DNA of 5,704 nt, from positions 1-5,704 of the forward strand of contig JAITQJ010000006.1 in assembly GCA_031288955.1 (NCBI GenBank). Direction: 5' to 3'. Positions 1-5,704 of this stretch are shown in pieces (position 1 is the stretch's first letter; each line of letters begins with the position of its first letter). Source of the DNA: Planctomycetaceae bacterium. GTDB taxonomy: Bacteria > Planctomycetota > Planctomycetia > Pirellulales > Thermoguttaceae. The notes below the pieces were generated by a model. It was not told where the DNA came from and searched no databases. It worked only from the letters and a program-made list of their open reading frames with translations. The translations under genes were made by a program, and so were the position numbers.

Positions 1-31
1 TTACCGCTGCCGAAGACTGAAGGACAACAAT

Positions 32-37
32 AAAGGA
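32..37 (+). promoter_or_regulatory. Ribosome binding site of the secreted-protein gene
   Basis: AAAGGA lies eight bases before the ATG at 46, a normal Shine-Dalgarno position. It supports that ATG as the start, together with the signal peptide that begins there. The preceding bases 1-31 are too short to assign. One frame reads a five-residue tail (TAAED) to a TGA at 18-20, which could be the end of an upstream gene, but all frames are open from the edge and this cannot be decided. Confidence 0.6.
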
Positions 38-45
38 CGATAACA

Positions 46-1935
46 ATGAAACGGATTTTGCTGCTTCTTTTTTTGCTGCTTTTGTTTGCCGATGCCGCTT
101 CGGCACAGGTATTGCGGCAGCGTTTGCGCAACCGCATTTTTGGTCCTGAATACCGCGTTGGAACACAACAAACCGTTCCCGTTCCCGCTGCCGATACCGG
201 ACGAGTTCCGCAGCGGACACAACAGCCGCCCGATGCCGGACAAATCGCAGAAAAAGTTATCGGTATCGTCAATCTTTTTACCGCAAAGGCGGAGGCTGAC
301 GCTTCCGGTTCTCTGCCGGTAGAAATGAAACCGGTTGCCGTGATGTCATTCGCCTGTTTTAAGGAATTCCGCCGCGTTGCCGAACTCGTTGCCGTTAATA
401 TCCGTGCCGATAAAGGTTCTGACAGAACACCGGTATTCTTTAATGCGCTGCTGAATCTTGCCGAACGAATCGTTGCCTCCAATTTCGATACCGAACAGCC
501 GCTCGGCATTATTCTGCATACCGACGGTGTGCTGCTTTATCCGATGATGTTCTCGCCTCTTGACCTGAACAGCAAAGCCGGTCAAAAATTTCAAAAGGAT
601 TTTACCGAGGAAATAACGGATACGCACACCCCGGAAAACCGCCGTTTGGCAATTCGCCGAACCGTCTTTCCTTGGGCTTTAGGCAGACTTTATGTTCAGC
701 AGCATAACGGTTGGCTCTTTGTCGCAACCGAGCGGCAACTGAATTATCTGCCCGATGACCCGAAGACACTTCTGCAAGGACTTGATAAAGAATATCTGGC
801 GGCTGCCCGTTTTGACCTGCGCAATATGCCAGCACTGACCGTCAAAGCCGGTCTTTCGCTTGCGGAAATGAAAGCCGTCGGCGAGTCTGCAAACGAATTA
901 GAAAAAGCACAAACGCGGCTGCTCATCGGTTATTTGCGGTCGCTTGCCGAACAAGCCGATTTTCTGGAATACCGTTTTGCGTATGACGAAGCGCATAATG
1001 ATTACGTCATCGAACAAAAAGAAATCGTAAAACCGAAAACAGAACGGGCGAAACTGCTGCACGAACGCCGAAACGCCGAGAGTCCGCTGCATCAGTTTTA
1101 TCATCCTGAACACGCGATTTTGGCTTCGCATTATGTTATGCCGCTCACAAAATTACAGCAAGACCAACTGACCGTTATTCTCAACGAACTGCTCGGCAAA
1201 AAATTGGCGGCGGAGTCTCCCCAAGAACCGGAAAAAATAACGTCAAACGCTTCGCAGAATTTAGGGCAGCTTTTCAGCAAAATTTCGGAGGCATATTATG
1301 CGGCACTGCTCGGTGCGGTGCGCAGCGGTCATTTTGACGGGGCAACGACTGTTTCAACGGAACACGGCATTTTAGGAGCGTACAACATTGCTGACGGCGA
1401 AATGTTCCAGCAGACAATCAATGATGTCTTTGTACAATTCCGGGCAGCGTATCCTGATTTGTATAAGCAATATGTCGAAAAAGATTTTGCGGAAACGGAC
1501 GGTTTCAAATTGACGCGGGTGTCGTTTGTTCCGAAAGATTACGTTAACAATCCGCTGATAGGTTTTCTGATTCCGCCGGAGTTAGGCAGCCGGGAGACGC
1601 GGTTGATTTTGGCGGTTCGCGGCGATTATGTGGCGTTTGCGATTGGACAGGGAACGAAACCGGAACAGGAAATCGTGAAAGCAATTACCGGAATGAAGAC
1701 TTCGGTTCGGGTTCAGGATTTGTTCTTTATTTATTCGGGGTATGAATTGGGACAGGCATTTGCATTGAGCGGCAATCCGAATCGTTTAGCCCGATTGAAA
1801 GCGTTGGCAGCGGACACGAATCCTTCAGCCCGTGCTTTTGCCGTCTCCAAACTGACGGACGACACGAAAACTTTAACCTTGCGAATCTCCGGTTTGTTAA
1901 CGCCGTCAGTCTGGCGGCTGTTATACGGACGGTAA
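46..1935 (+). CDS. Secreted protein of unknown function, planctomycete-type conserved hypothetical
   Basis: The 629-residue product starts with a clear Sec signal peptide: a short KR n-region, a leucine/phenylalanine core at about residues 4-14, and an ASA|Q cleavage site after residue 20, so it is exported. Residues 35-65 are rich in Pro and Gln and look like a flexible linker. No catalytic motif, lipobox or later membrane segment is visible. Residues 150-260 hold a recognisable pattern: a LHTDGVLLYPMMF strand, then NGWLFVATE (221-229), then a YLPDDPKTLLQGLDKEY segment (234-250) and a FDLRNMP strand (256-262). From memory this resembles a family of secreted planctomycete hypotheticals with GWAFVA and short DLxVR/NxP segments; the resemblance is inference. 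A charged, probably helical stretch covers about 265-345. The gene ends in TAA 69 bases before the flagellin start, in the same direction, so the two may share a transcript. A role in the cell envelope or near the flagellum is possible but unproven. A real gene is very likely; the function is unknown. Confidence 0.85.
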   Translation: MKRILLLLFLLLLFADAASAQVLRQRLRNRIFGPEYRVGTQQTVPVPAADTGRVPQRTQQPPDAGQIAEKVIGIVNLFTAKAEADASGSLPVEMKPVAVMSFACFKEFRRVAELVAVNIRADKGSDRTPVFFNALLNLAERIVASNFDTEQPLGIILHTDGVLLYPMMFSPLDLNSKAGQKFQKDFTEEITDTHTPENRRLAIRRTVFPWALGRLYVQQHNGWLFVATERQLNYLPDDPKTLLQGLDKEYLAAARFDLRNMPALTVKAGLSLAEMKAVGESANELEKAQTRLLIGYLRSLAEQADFLEYRFAYDEAHNDYVIEQKEIVKPKTERAKLLHERRNAESPLHQFYHPEHAILASHYVMPLTKLQQDQLTVILNELLGKKLAAESPQEPEKITSNASQNLGQLFSKISEAYYAALLGAVRSGHFDGATTVSTEHGILGAYNIADGEMFQQTINDVFVQFRAAYPDLYKQYVEKDFAETDGFKLTRVSFVPKDYVNNPLIGFLIPPELGSRETRLILAVRGDYVAFAIGQGTKPEQEIVKAITGMKTSVRVQDLFFIYSGYELGQAFALSGNPNRLARLKALAADTNPSARAFAVSKLTDDTKTLTLRISGLLTPSVWRLLYGR

Positions 1936-1958
1936 GTGTTTTGCCGCCGCCGATTTTC

Positions 1959-1987
1959 TAACGTCCGGCTGCCGGTTGTGCCGATAA
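1959..1987 (+). promoter_or_regulatory. Possible sigma-28 (FliA-type) promoter before the flagellin gene
   Basis: Bases 1980-1987 read GCCGATAA, an exact match to the -10 element of sigma-28 flagellar promoters (consensus TAAA, about 15 bases, GCCGATAA). The -35 side is weak: TAAC at 1959-1962 with 17 bases between is the best candidate. Transcription would start near 1993-1995, giving a leader of only about ten bases that still includes the Shine-Dalgarno sequence. The position directly before a flagellin gene fits known regulation of flagellins. Against it, GCCGATAA also occurs at 406-413 inside the preceding gene, and GCCG-containing words are common in this DNA, so chance is not excluded. 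Confidence 0.38.
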
Positions 1988-1994
1988 CACGGAA

Positions 1995-2000
1995 GAGAGG
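1995..2000 (+). promoter_or_regulatory. Ribosome binding site fixing the flagellin start
   Basis: GAGAGG sits four bases before the ATG at 2005. The frame is open back to a GTG at 1936, but those 23 extra codons give an Arg-rich stretch unlike any flagellin N-terminus, whereas the conserved flagellin sequence begins just after the ATG. The Shine-Dalgarno position agrees with 2005 as the true start. Confidence 0.65.
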
Positions 2001-2004
2001 TGTT

Positions 2005-4623
2005 ATGCCGGTTATTGCAAATCCAACCAATTTACAGGTCAACGTCAGTTCCCTTGTCGGGCAACTGTCCCTAAAGCGTTCCGAAAACGCCCTCCAAAAC
2101 TCTATCCGCAATCTGTCGTCCGGTATCCGTATTCATACCGCAAAAGACGACCCTGTCGGTTTTGTTGCCGGTACGCAGATGCAGACCGACATTTCCTCAA
2201 CCGTTCAAGCCGTTGCTAATTGCGAACGTGCCGATGCCGTTATCGCTACCGCCGACAACGCACTCGCACACTTGAATAATCTTCTCAACGATTTGCGCGG
2301 ACTCATCACCGAAGCCGCCAACACCGGTGCCGAAACCAGCGCAACGTTAGCCGCTCTGCAACTCAACGCCGACGCGATTTTGAACACTATCGACTTCATC
2401 TCCGAGTCGACAACCTTCCAAAATCAAAAACTCCTTGACGGTTCGCTGAACTTCACCACCTTTGGTCTCGATTCGTCTAACATAGCGAAACTCGAAATCA
2501 ATCAGGCGAATTTTTTAGGCAAAACCGAACGGGACATCGACATTCAAATTCATACTCCCGCAAGTCAGGGAACGCTTTATTATCCTTACGGAGCCTTAAA
2601 ACAAGATACCATATTCAGCATCGGCGGAACCGGCGGTTATCAAACGTTTAACTTCGACGGCGATGCAACGGTGTACGACATCGCCGATGCCGTCAACCGT
2701 TTCAGCGATTCAACCGGTGTCGGTGCTGCCGTGTATTCCAAACCGACTCCCGGTAACATCGCTTTAACGTCATACGGTACAGATAACGATATTGTCATCA
2801 CGGCAAGCGAAACCGGTGAAGCCGCCGGCAATTTCGTCTTTCGTTTTACCAAGCCCGACGGGACAGGTTCCGACGCTAACAGCGAAGCATTTCTCAATTT
2901 TACCGAAGGCAGCGGCAACGACCCGGCACTCGTTGAAGTTGTGTTGAAAACCGATGCCGAAGGTAATGTTGTTTCAACCGCTGCCGAGATTGCTGAATTA
3001 ATCAACACCTCGCCCCTGTTCCGCAAAGCCGACGGCAGCGGCAGACTTTCCGCAACGATTCCTGCCGGTCAAACCGGTCAGGGTATTGTAACGCCGTTTC
3101 AGGAGTATGCGTATTACGGCAGCGTGAACGAAAATAATTATCTGCAATTCCTCGCACCGGAAAACGCTCCGAAAATCCGTTTCACAAGTTTGCCGGACAC
3201 GCCGTTGTCGGTTTCAGATGCAACACCGGGAATACTCGTCATCAATCTTGAAACAGATGCCAACGGTATTGTCCGAACGACGGCAAACGACCTCGTCCAT
3301 TTCTTTGATAATCCGTCAACGGCGGCAGCGAAAGCGGTACTCGATAAATACGGCATCAGCGTTTCGAGCATTGACCCGCAAAATGCCAACGTGCCGGTTT
3401 GCGCCGGCGACCCGCCGAGCGGTCTTGGAACGCTTGTCCCGACTTATGACCCCGCTGAAACCTGTCCGCCGGAGAGTCTGTATTATCCCGACACCGTTTT
3501 CAGCAGTTATGGTACCGGCATCAGCGAAGATTACGCTTCGGCAACAATAAGCGGTAAGCGGGGACGCAACGCCGACTTTACAATAACAGCAACGCAAATC
3601 GGAGCAGCATATAATAACACGCAAATTGTTTTGAGCAGCGATGCAGACGGTCCGAATGTTAAGTATGACCCGGTCTGGAAACGCATCACGATTGGTTTGA
3701 ATCCGCAAACAGACACAACGGCTGCCGAAATCGTTGCGTTAATCAATGGCGATGAAACAGTCAGCAAGTTTTTCACCGCTTCGCTGCCGGAAACATCGAC
3801 CGGCGAAGGTTTTGTTACATCGGGTGATTGGGCAACGCTGACCGGCGGTATTAAAGAGGCGGATGCCTCTGCTCCCGCTGCCGAACTTGGAGTACGAATG
3901 TTTCCCGGCAGTGATAACGCAAGTCTCGGTGTGACATTTTATTCCGTTGACTTCGGCAGCAGCGAATTTGTCGATGTTCGGGCATTGCAGGACAGTGAAT
4001 TTCCGTTAACCGACCGTTTCGGCAACATTGCGGAACGGAGTTACGGAACGGATGTTGTTGCGGATATCAACGGTCAGCGGGCGATTGGGGACGGTCTTAT
4101 TGCCCGCACGGCGACATCGAATTTGGATATGGCACTTTGGACTGTGCCGACGGTCCAAAGCGGCAGTGTTTTGGGTTTCCGTATCACCGGCGGCGGTACA
4201 CTGATTCAGATGGGACCGAATGCCGTTTCGGAATTGCAGGCACGCATCGGCATACCGAGTGTGCATACAACGGCGTTGGGCGGTTTGAACGGCTTTTTAT
4301 CGGAATTGAAAACAGGCGGCAGAGCAGATTTGCTGACGGACACGAATGCGGCGTACCGGATTCTTGAGGAAGTAACGGAACAGGTATCCTTGCTTCGGGG
4401 CAGTTTGGGGGTGTTCCAAAAGTCACGTCTTCAGGCGAACATAGACAATATGACGGACAGTATTGAAATTGAGACCGGAGCGCGGAGTGCCATTATGGAT
4501 TCTGATTTTGCGGAGGAGTCGTCGAATTTAGCGAAGCAGCAGTTATTGATGCAGACGAATGTTTCGGTTTTGCAGCAAACCAGAGCGTCCCAGCAACTGC
4601 TGCTGTCGCTTTTGCAGGGATAA
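2005..4623 (+). CDS. Flagellin, large planctomycete type with modular central region
   Basis: This 872-residue protein is a filament subunit, exported by the flagellar type III system and polymerised outside the cell; as expected it has no Sec signal peptide. Residues about 7-145 are the N-terminal helical domain (Flagellin_N): NVSSLVGQ, LSSGIRIHTAKDDPVGF (37-53), and a long helix to about 142. Residues about 782-870 are the C-terminal helical domain (Flagellin_C): SLLRGSLGVFQ (795-805), MDSDFAEESSNLAKQQ (831-846), and TNVSVLQQTRASQQLL (851-866). A flagellin hook-IN-like segment lies at about 201-266, followed by three diverged beta-rich modules to about 615. Residues 679-750 (GTDVVADINGQ, FRITGGGTLIQMGPNA) match the pre-C-terminal part I recall from planctomycete flagellins. 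It is much longer than the roughly 500-residue enterobacterial flagellins. Cys at 73, 466 and 487 are unusual for a flagellin. The gene follows the secreted-protein gene at 69 bases and is followed by a probable terminator. Codon choice drifts from C-ending early in the gene to G-ending late. The fliC/hag-type assignment is secure; which paralogue it is cannot be told. Confidence 0.95.
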   Translation: MPVIANPTNLQVNVSSLVGQLSLKRSENALQNSIRNLSSGIRIHTAKDDPVGFVAGTQMQTDISSTVQAVANCERADAVIATADNALAHLNNLLNDLRGLITEAANTGAETSATLAALQLNADAILNTIDFISESTTFQNQKLLDGSLNFTTFGLDSSNIAKLEINQANFLGKTERDIDIQIHTPASQGTLYYPYGALKQDTIFSIGGTGGYQTFNFDGDATVYDIADAVNRFSDSTGVGAAVYSKPTPGNIALTSYGTDNDIVITASETGEAAGNFVFRFTKPDGTGSDANSEAFLNFTEGSGNDPALVEVVLKTDAEGNVVSTAAEIAELINTSPLFRKADGSGRLSATIPAGQTGQGIVTPFQEYAYYGSVNENNYLQFLAPENAPKIRFTSLPDTPLSVSDATPGILVINLETDANGIVRTTANDLVHFFDNPSTAAAKAVLDKYGISVSSIDPQNANVPVCAGDPPSGLGTLVPTYDPAETCPPESLYYPDTVFSSYGTGISEDYASATISGKRGRNADFTITATQIGAAYNNTQIVLSSDADGPNVKYDPVWKRITIGLNPQTDTTAAEIVALINGDETVSKFFTASLPETSTGEGFVTSGDWATLTGGIKEADASAPAAELGVRMFPGSDNASLGVTFYSVDFGSSEFVDVRALQDSEFPLTDRFGNIAERSYGTDVVADINGQRAIGDGLIARTATSNLDMALWTVPTVQSGSVLGFRITGGGTLIQMGPNAVSELQARIGIPSVHTTALGGLNGFLSELKTGGRADLLTDTNAAYRILEEVTEQVSLLRGSLGVFQKSRLQANIDNMTDSIEIETGARSAIMDSDFAEESSNLAKQQLLMQTNVSVLQQTRASQQLLLSLLQG
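2575..3117 (+). repeat. Flagellin central module 1 (protein-level repeat)
   Basis: Residues 191-371 of the flagellin open with LYYP, then DTIFSIGGTG, run through a hook-IN-like stretch, then DIVITASETGEAAGN (262-276), TAAEIAELIN (325-334), and a TGQGIVT turn (357-363). The same order of landmarks returns in module 3: LYYP, DTVFSSYGTG, DFTITATQIGAAYNN, TAAEIVALIN, TGEGFVT. The match is at protein level only; the DNA has diverged, so this is an old duplication, not a recent tandem repeat. Such modules form the outer, surface-exposed part of the filament. Confidence 0.6.
3133..3354 (+). repeat. Flagellin central module 2, the most diverged copy
   Basis: Residues 377-450 repeat the module layout more loosely: NNYLQFLAPENAPKIRF, a short linker, ILVINLETDANGIVRTTANDLVHFF (410-434), then LDKYGISVS (446-454). 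The central strand plus turn plus helix (VINLETDANG, TTANDLVHFF) aligns by eye with VEVVLKTDAEG, STAAEIAELI of module 1. The copy leads into a Pro/Gly/Asp-rich loop (457-490) that carries two cysteines and has no counterpart in the other two modules. Confidence 0.45.
3478..3849 (+). repeat. Flagellin central module 3
   Basis: Residues 492-615 start with LYYPDTVFSSYGTG and continue with ADFTITATQIGAAYNNTQIVL (523-543), VKYDPVWKRITIGLNP (552-567), TAAEIVALIN (572-581), FFTASLPE (589-596) and TGEGFVTSG (599-607), ending in TLTGG. This is the shortest and cleanest copy. It lacks the hook-IN-like insertion that separates LYYP from DIVITA in module 1. Confidence 0.6.
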
Positions 4624-4658
4624 TCGTTACGAGAATAGACGATTTGTGTTGCAAGCGT

Positions 4659-4693
4659 CCCGCAAATGGGATAGAACGAAGCGGGTCTTTTTT
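4659..4693 (+). terminator. Probable rho-independent terminator after the flagellin gene
   Basis: CCCGC at 4659-4663 pairs with GCGGG at 4681-4685 across a 17-base loop, and the stem is followed by TC and six T. It begins 36 bases after the flagellin stop, the expected place for the end of that transcript. The stem is short and the loop is large, and an alternative small hairpin (TCCC with GGGA at 4658-4671) competes, so efficiency is uncertain. Confidence 0.45.
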
Positions 4694-4910
4694 AGTTCCT
4701 GAATCCGATGGAGAACTTTTCTCTTCGGATATTGGTCTCGAACACGATGTGTTAATGTCGCGTACCTTACGGAGCAAATCAACATTCGATTATTGGAAAG
4801 AAGACCACTCGTTTTATATGAACGTTGTAAAAGAGGGAATCTATACAATATCATCAAAAAGTTACTAAAAACACGTGAGACGCTCGTCTAGAGCCTTTTT
4901 TTATAGGAAC
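4694..4910. other. AT-rich stretch without a convincing gene
   Basis: I see no recognisable gene here. The plus strand is open from a TTG at 4644 to a TAA at 4866-4868 (74 codons); its only in-frame ATG, at 4755, would give a 37-residue peptide. The last 60 residues have a protein-like, slightly acidic composition (for example FDYWKEDHSFYMNVVKEG) but match no family I know, no good Shine-Dalgarno precedes the ATG, and the longer reading would cross the flagellin terminator. It could be the tail of a decayed gene. GC is about 35% by hand count over 4741-4860, well below the flagellin gene. Confidence 0.4.
4882..4902 (+). terminator. Weak terminator-like hairpin with T run
   Basis: GCTC at 4882-4885 can pair with GAGC at 4891-4894 around a five-base loop, followed by one C and seven T (4896-4902). 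A second overlapping pairing (AGACG with CGTCT) competes with it but would leave only a two-base loop. The four-base-pair stem is marginal. It falls 14 bases after the stop codon at 4868 of the doubtful plus-strand reading frame, which is the only contextual support. Confidence 0.25.
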
Positions 4911-5166
4911 AATTTGAAACGCCTCGGTATAATCGCCATACCTGCCAACCTTCATATTCCGCTGTTTATAATTGAACGAAATCCGATGGTTCAGATAAAA
5001 AACTTTGCGACCGGTCAGCGAAGAGTATCGTATTTGCAATCCGGGAATGGCTTCGCCGCTGATTTGCAAATTGTTTTCTGATTTCAAATCGCGGATATAT
5101 GCCTCTGTAAAATGTCGGTGAAAATACCCGGTTTTTGGTGGTCTGTGCAAGGATTTGCAGCCGCAT
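4911..5166 (-). pseudogene. Remnant of a tyrosine-recombinase integrase, N-terminal DUF4102 arm-binding domain
   Basis: Read on the minus strand, 5111-4911 encodes about 67 residues laid out like the N-terminal arm-DNA-binding domain (DUF4102) of phage and island integrases: FTEAYIRDLKSEN, then IPGLQIRYSSLTGRKVFYL, a spaced basic strand KQRNMKVGRYGDY, and TEAFQ. The family hallmarks are an IRxLKP-like helix, PGLxxRV, a GxKxFxxRYR strand and LGRYGD; all are recognisable here. The upstream start region reads in another frame: an ATG at 5166 gives MRLQILAQTTKNRVF, a plausible integrase beginning, and joining it to FTEAYIRD needs a frameshift at about 5110-5125. After the DUF4102 part the frame soon ends at TGA (4856-4854), and no core-binding or catalytic domain (R-HxxR-H-Y) follows, where a full integrase would have about 300 more residues. 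It is therefore broken at both ends and non-functional. It lies between the flagellin and methyltransferase genes, consistent with a decayed island. The identification is by eye; a search would settle it. Confidence 0.6.
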
Positions 5167-5196
5167 AACAAAATCCGGCAAATCACTCGCTTTTTT

Positions 5197-5704
5197 TCAG
5201 CGACGTAATTCCCAAAATGGACGCGAGTATTTTTTGCTATGAATCCCGTCCGCATTATGCCCAATAAGCTCTATGGATTGAAAATGCTTGAAAAGACTTT
5301 CGTAATCTTTTTCCGATGTTCTTTCGTGTCCCTCAAAATACACAACCCCGTTCGCTGCCAAATTATTCAGGATATTTTCAGCAAACATTTCTTTATTTTT
5401 TATATGAAAGTAGATTGAAAAAGCAAAGATTGTATCAAATTTTTTGTTCAGGTTCAGCGGCTCGCCCAAATCTTGCACAACTATATCTATCCTGCTGCCC
5501 AGTGCGGTGCTGATTCTCAGTGCGGTTTTTGATATATTGGACGAATATTCGCATCCCAAAACAGAATTTGCACCATAAAACCAAGCCAAGTGGGATGAAC
5601 TGGCTATATTGCATCCCAAATCCAGAACATTTTTTTCACGAATATCTTGCAAGGCAATCTTATTAAATCTCTCTAGAATATCATAACGTCTGCCTTTTAA
5701 TATG
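5197..5704 (-). CDS. Class I SAM-dependent methyltransferase, 5' end outside the window
   Basis: The frame is open to the right edge (codons from 5703) and ends at TGA (5199-5197), giving 168 C-terminal residues; a TTG at 5652 is only an internal in-frame candidate, because coding sequence continues upstream of it (GRRYDILERFNKIALQ). The visible part has the Rossmann methyltransferase layout: motif I VLDLGCNIA (26-34 of the partial) for SAM binding, an acidic residue ending strand 2 (GCEYS, E52), motif III-like DIVVQDLGEPLN (73-84), and the strand 4 motif FDTIFAFSIYFHI (89-101) where the catalytic region lies. The end, YSRPFWELRR, resembles the RPF/W-x-C/L-R-K tail of sugar- or small-molecule methyltransferases of the CmoB/DUF1698-like group, but the substrate cannot be read. 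The usual second Gly of motif I is Ala (NIA for NIG). GC is about 39% by hand count in 5401-5580, lower than the flagellin gene, suggesting acquisition. It runs towards the flagellin gene on the opposite strand, so it is not in that operon. Confidence 0.88.
   Translation of the reverse strand, partial: ILKGRRYDILERFNKIALQDIREKNVLDLGCNIASSSHLAWFYGANSVLGCEYSSNISKTALRISTALGSRIDIVVQDLGEPLNLNKKFDTIFAFSIYFHIKNKEMFAENILNNLAANGVVYFEGHERTSEKDYESLFKHFQSIELIGHNADGIHSKKYSRPFWELRR

Noticed and set aside
406..413. A second GCCGATAA inside the secreted-protein gene
   Set aside because: It lies within coding sequence with no gene start after it. It mainly warns that the 8-mer occurs by chance in this DNA.
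1936..2004. Upstream extension of the flagellin from a GTG at 1936, directly after the preceding stop codon
   Set aside because: The 23 extra residues are Arg-rich and unlike flagellin N-termini, whereas a Shine-Dalgarno sequence and the conserved flagellin sequence both fit the ATG at 2005.
3316..3708. 130-codon minus-strand frame inside the flagellin gene, and similar long antisense frames at 1731-2111 and 2640-3026
   Set aside because: They lie opposite well-supported coding sequence, have no domain resemblance, and arise from the GCC/CGG-rich codon use of the true genes.
4630..4683. Minus-strand RFVLSHLRDACNTNRL, faintly like the integrase HxLRxTxxT box, which might be the missing catalytic end of the relic
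   Set aside because: The key His would be Ser and the Thr would be Ala, no other catalytic residue is in place, and the segment overlaps the probable flagellin terminator. Chance is more likely.
4644..4868. 74-codon plus-strand reading frame after the flagellin gene
   Set aside because: It starts with TTG, crosses the probable terminator, has no convincing ribosome binding site and no recognisable family. It is mentioned only as part of the AT-rich stretch.
4624..5196. Possible tRNA gene or CRISPR array as an integration target or defence element in the gap
   Set aside because: I found no cloverleaf with a T-loop GGTTCRA box and no regularly spaced direct repeats in this stretch.

Overview
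The window looks like a chromosomal piece of a Gram-negative planctomycete, probably of the Pirellulales type. Two things point there. The large flagellin has the long, modular central region and the C-terminal half I associate with planctomycete flagellins. The gene before it encodes a signal-peptide-bearing protein of a kind that resembles conserved planctomycete hypothetical proteins. Both assignments rest on remembered family patterns, not on a search.

Layout. Bases 1-45 are a short leader with a ribosome binding site. Bases 46-1935 (+) encode a 629-residue secreted protein of unknown function. A 69-base gap follows, holding an exact GCCGATAA box (the sigma-28/FliA -10 consensus) and a Shine-Dalgarno sequence. 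Bases 2005-4623 (+) encode an 872-residue flagellin whose terminal helical domains flank three diverged beta-rich modules. A probable terminator follows at 4659-4693. Bases 4694-5196 hold no intact gene that I can defend. Within them, 4911-5166 on the minus strand is a broken remnant of the N-terminal arm-DNA-binding domain (DUF4102 type) of a tyrosine-recombinase integrase. Bases 5197-5704 (-) are the 3' part of a class I SAM-dependent methyltransferase gene that runs off the right edge.

How the parts relate. The secreted protein gene and the flagellin gene are co-directional and close, so they may be co-transcribed, with an extra flagellar promoter possibly serving the flagellin alone. The right-hand 1.1 kb is different: it is mostly on the opposite strand and clearly AT-richer (hand counts: about 39% GC in 5401-5580 and 35% in 4741-4860, against 56% and 51% in two flagellin stretches), and it contains the integrase relic. 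I read the end of the flagellin gene as the edge of an acquired or decayed island. No complete new system is visible. The points most worth following are the integrase relic at the composition break, the module structure and cysteines of the flagellin, and the uncharacterised secreted partner gene.
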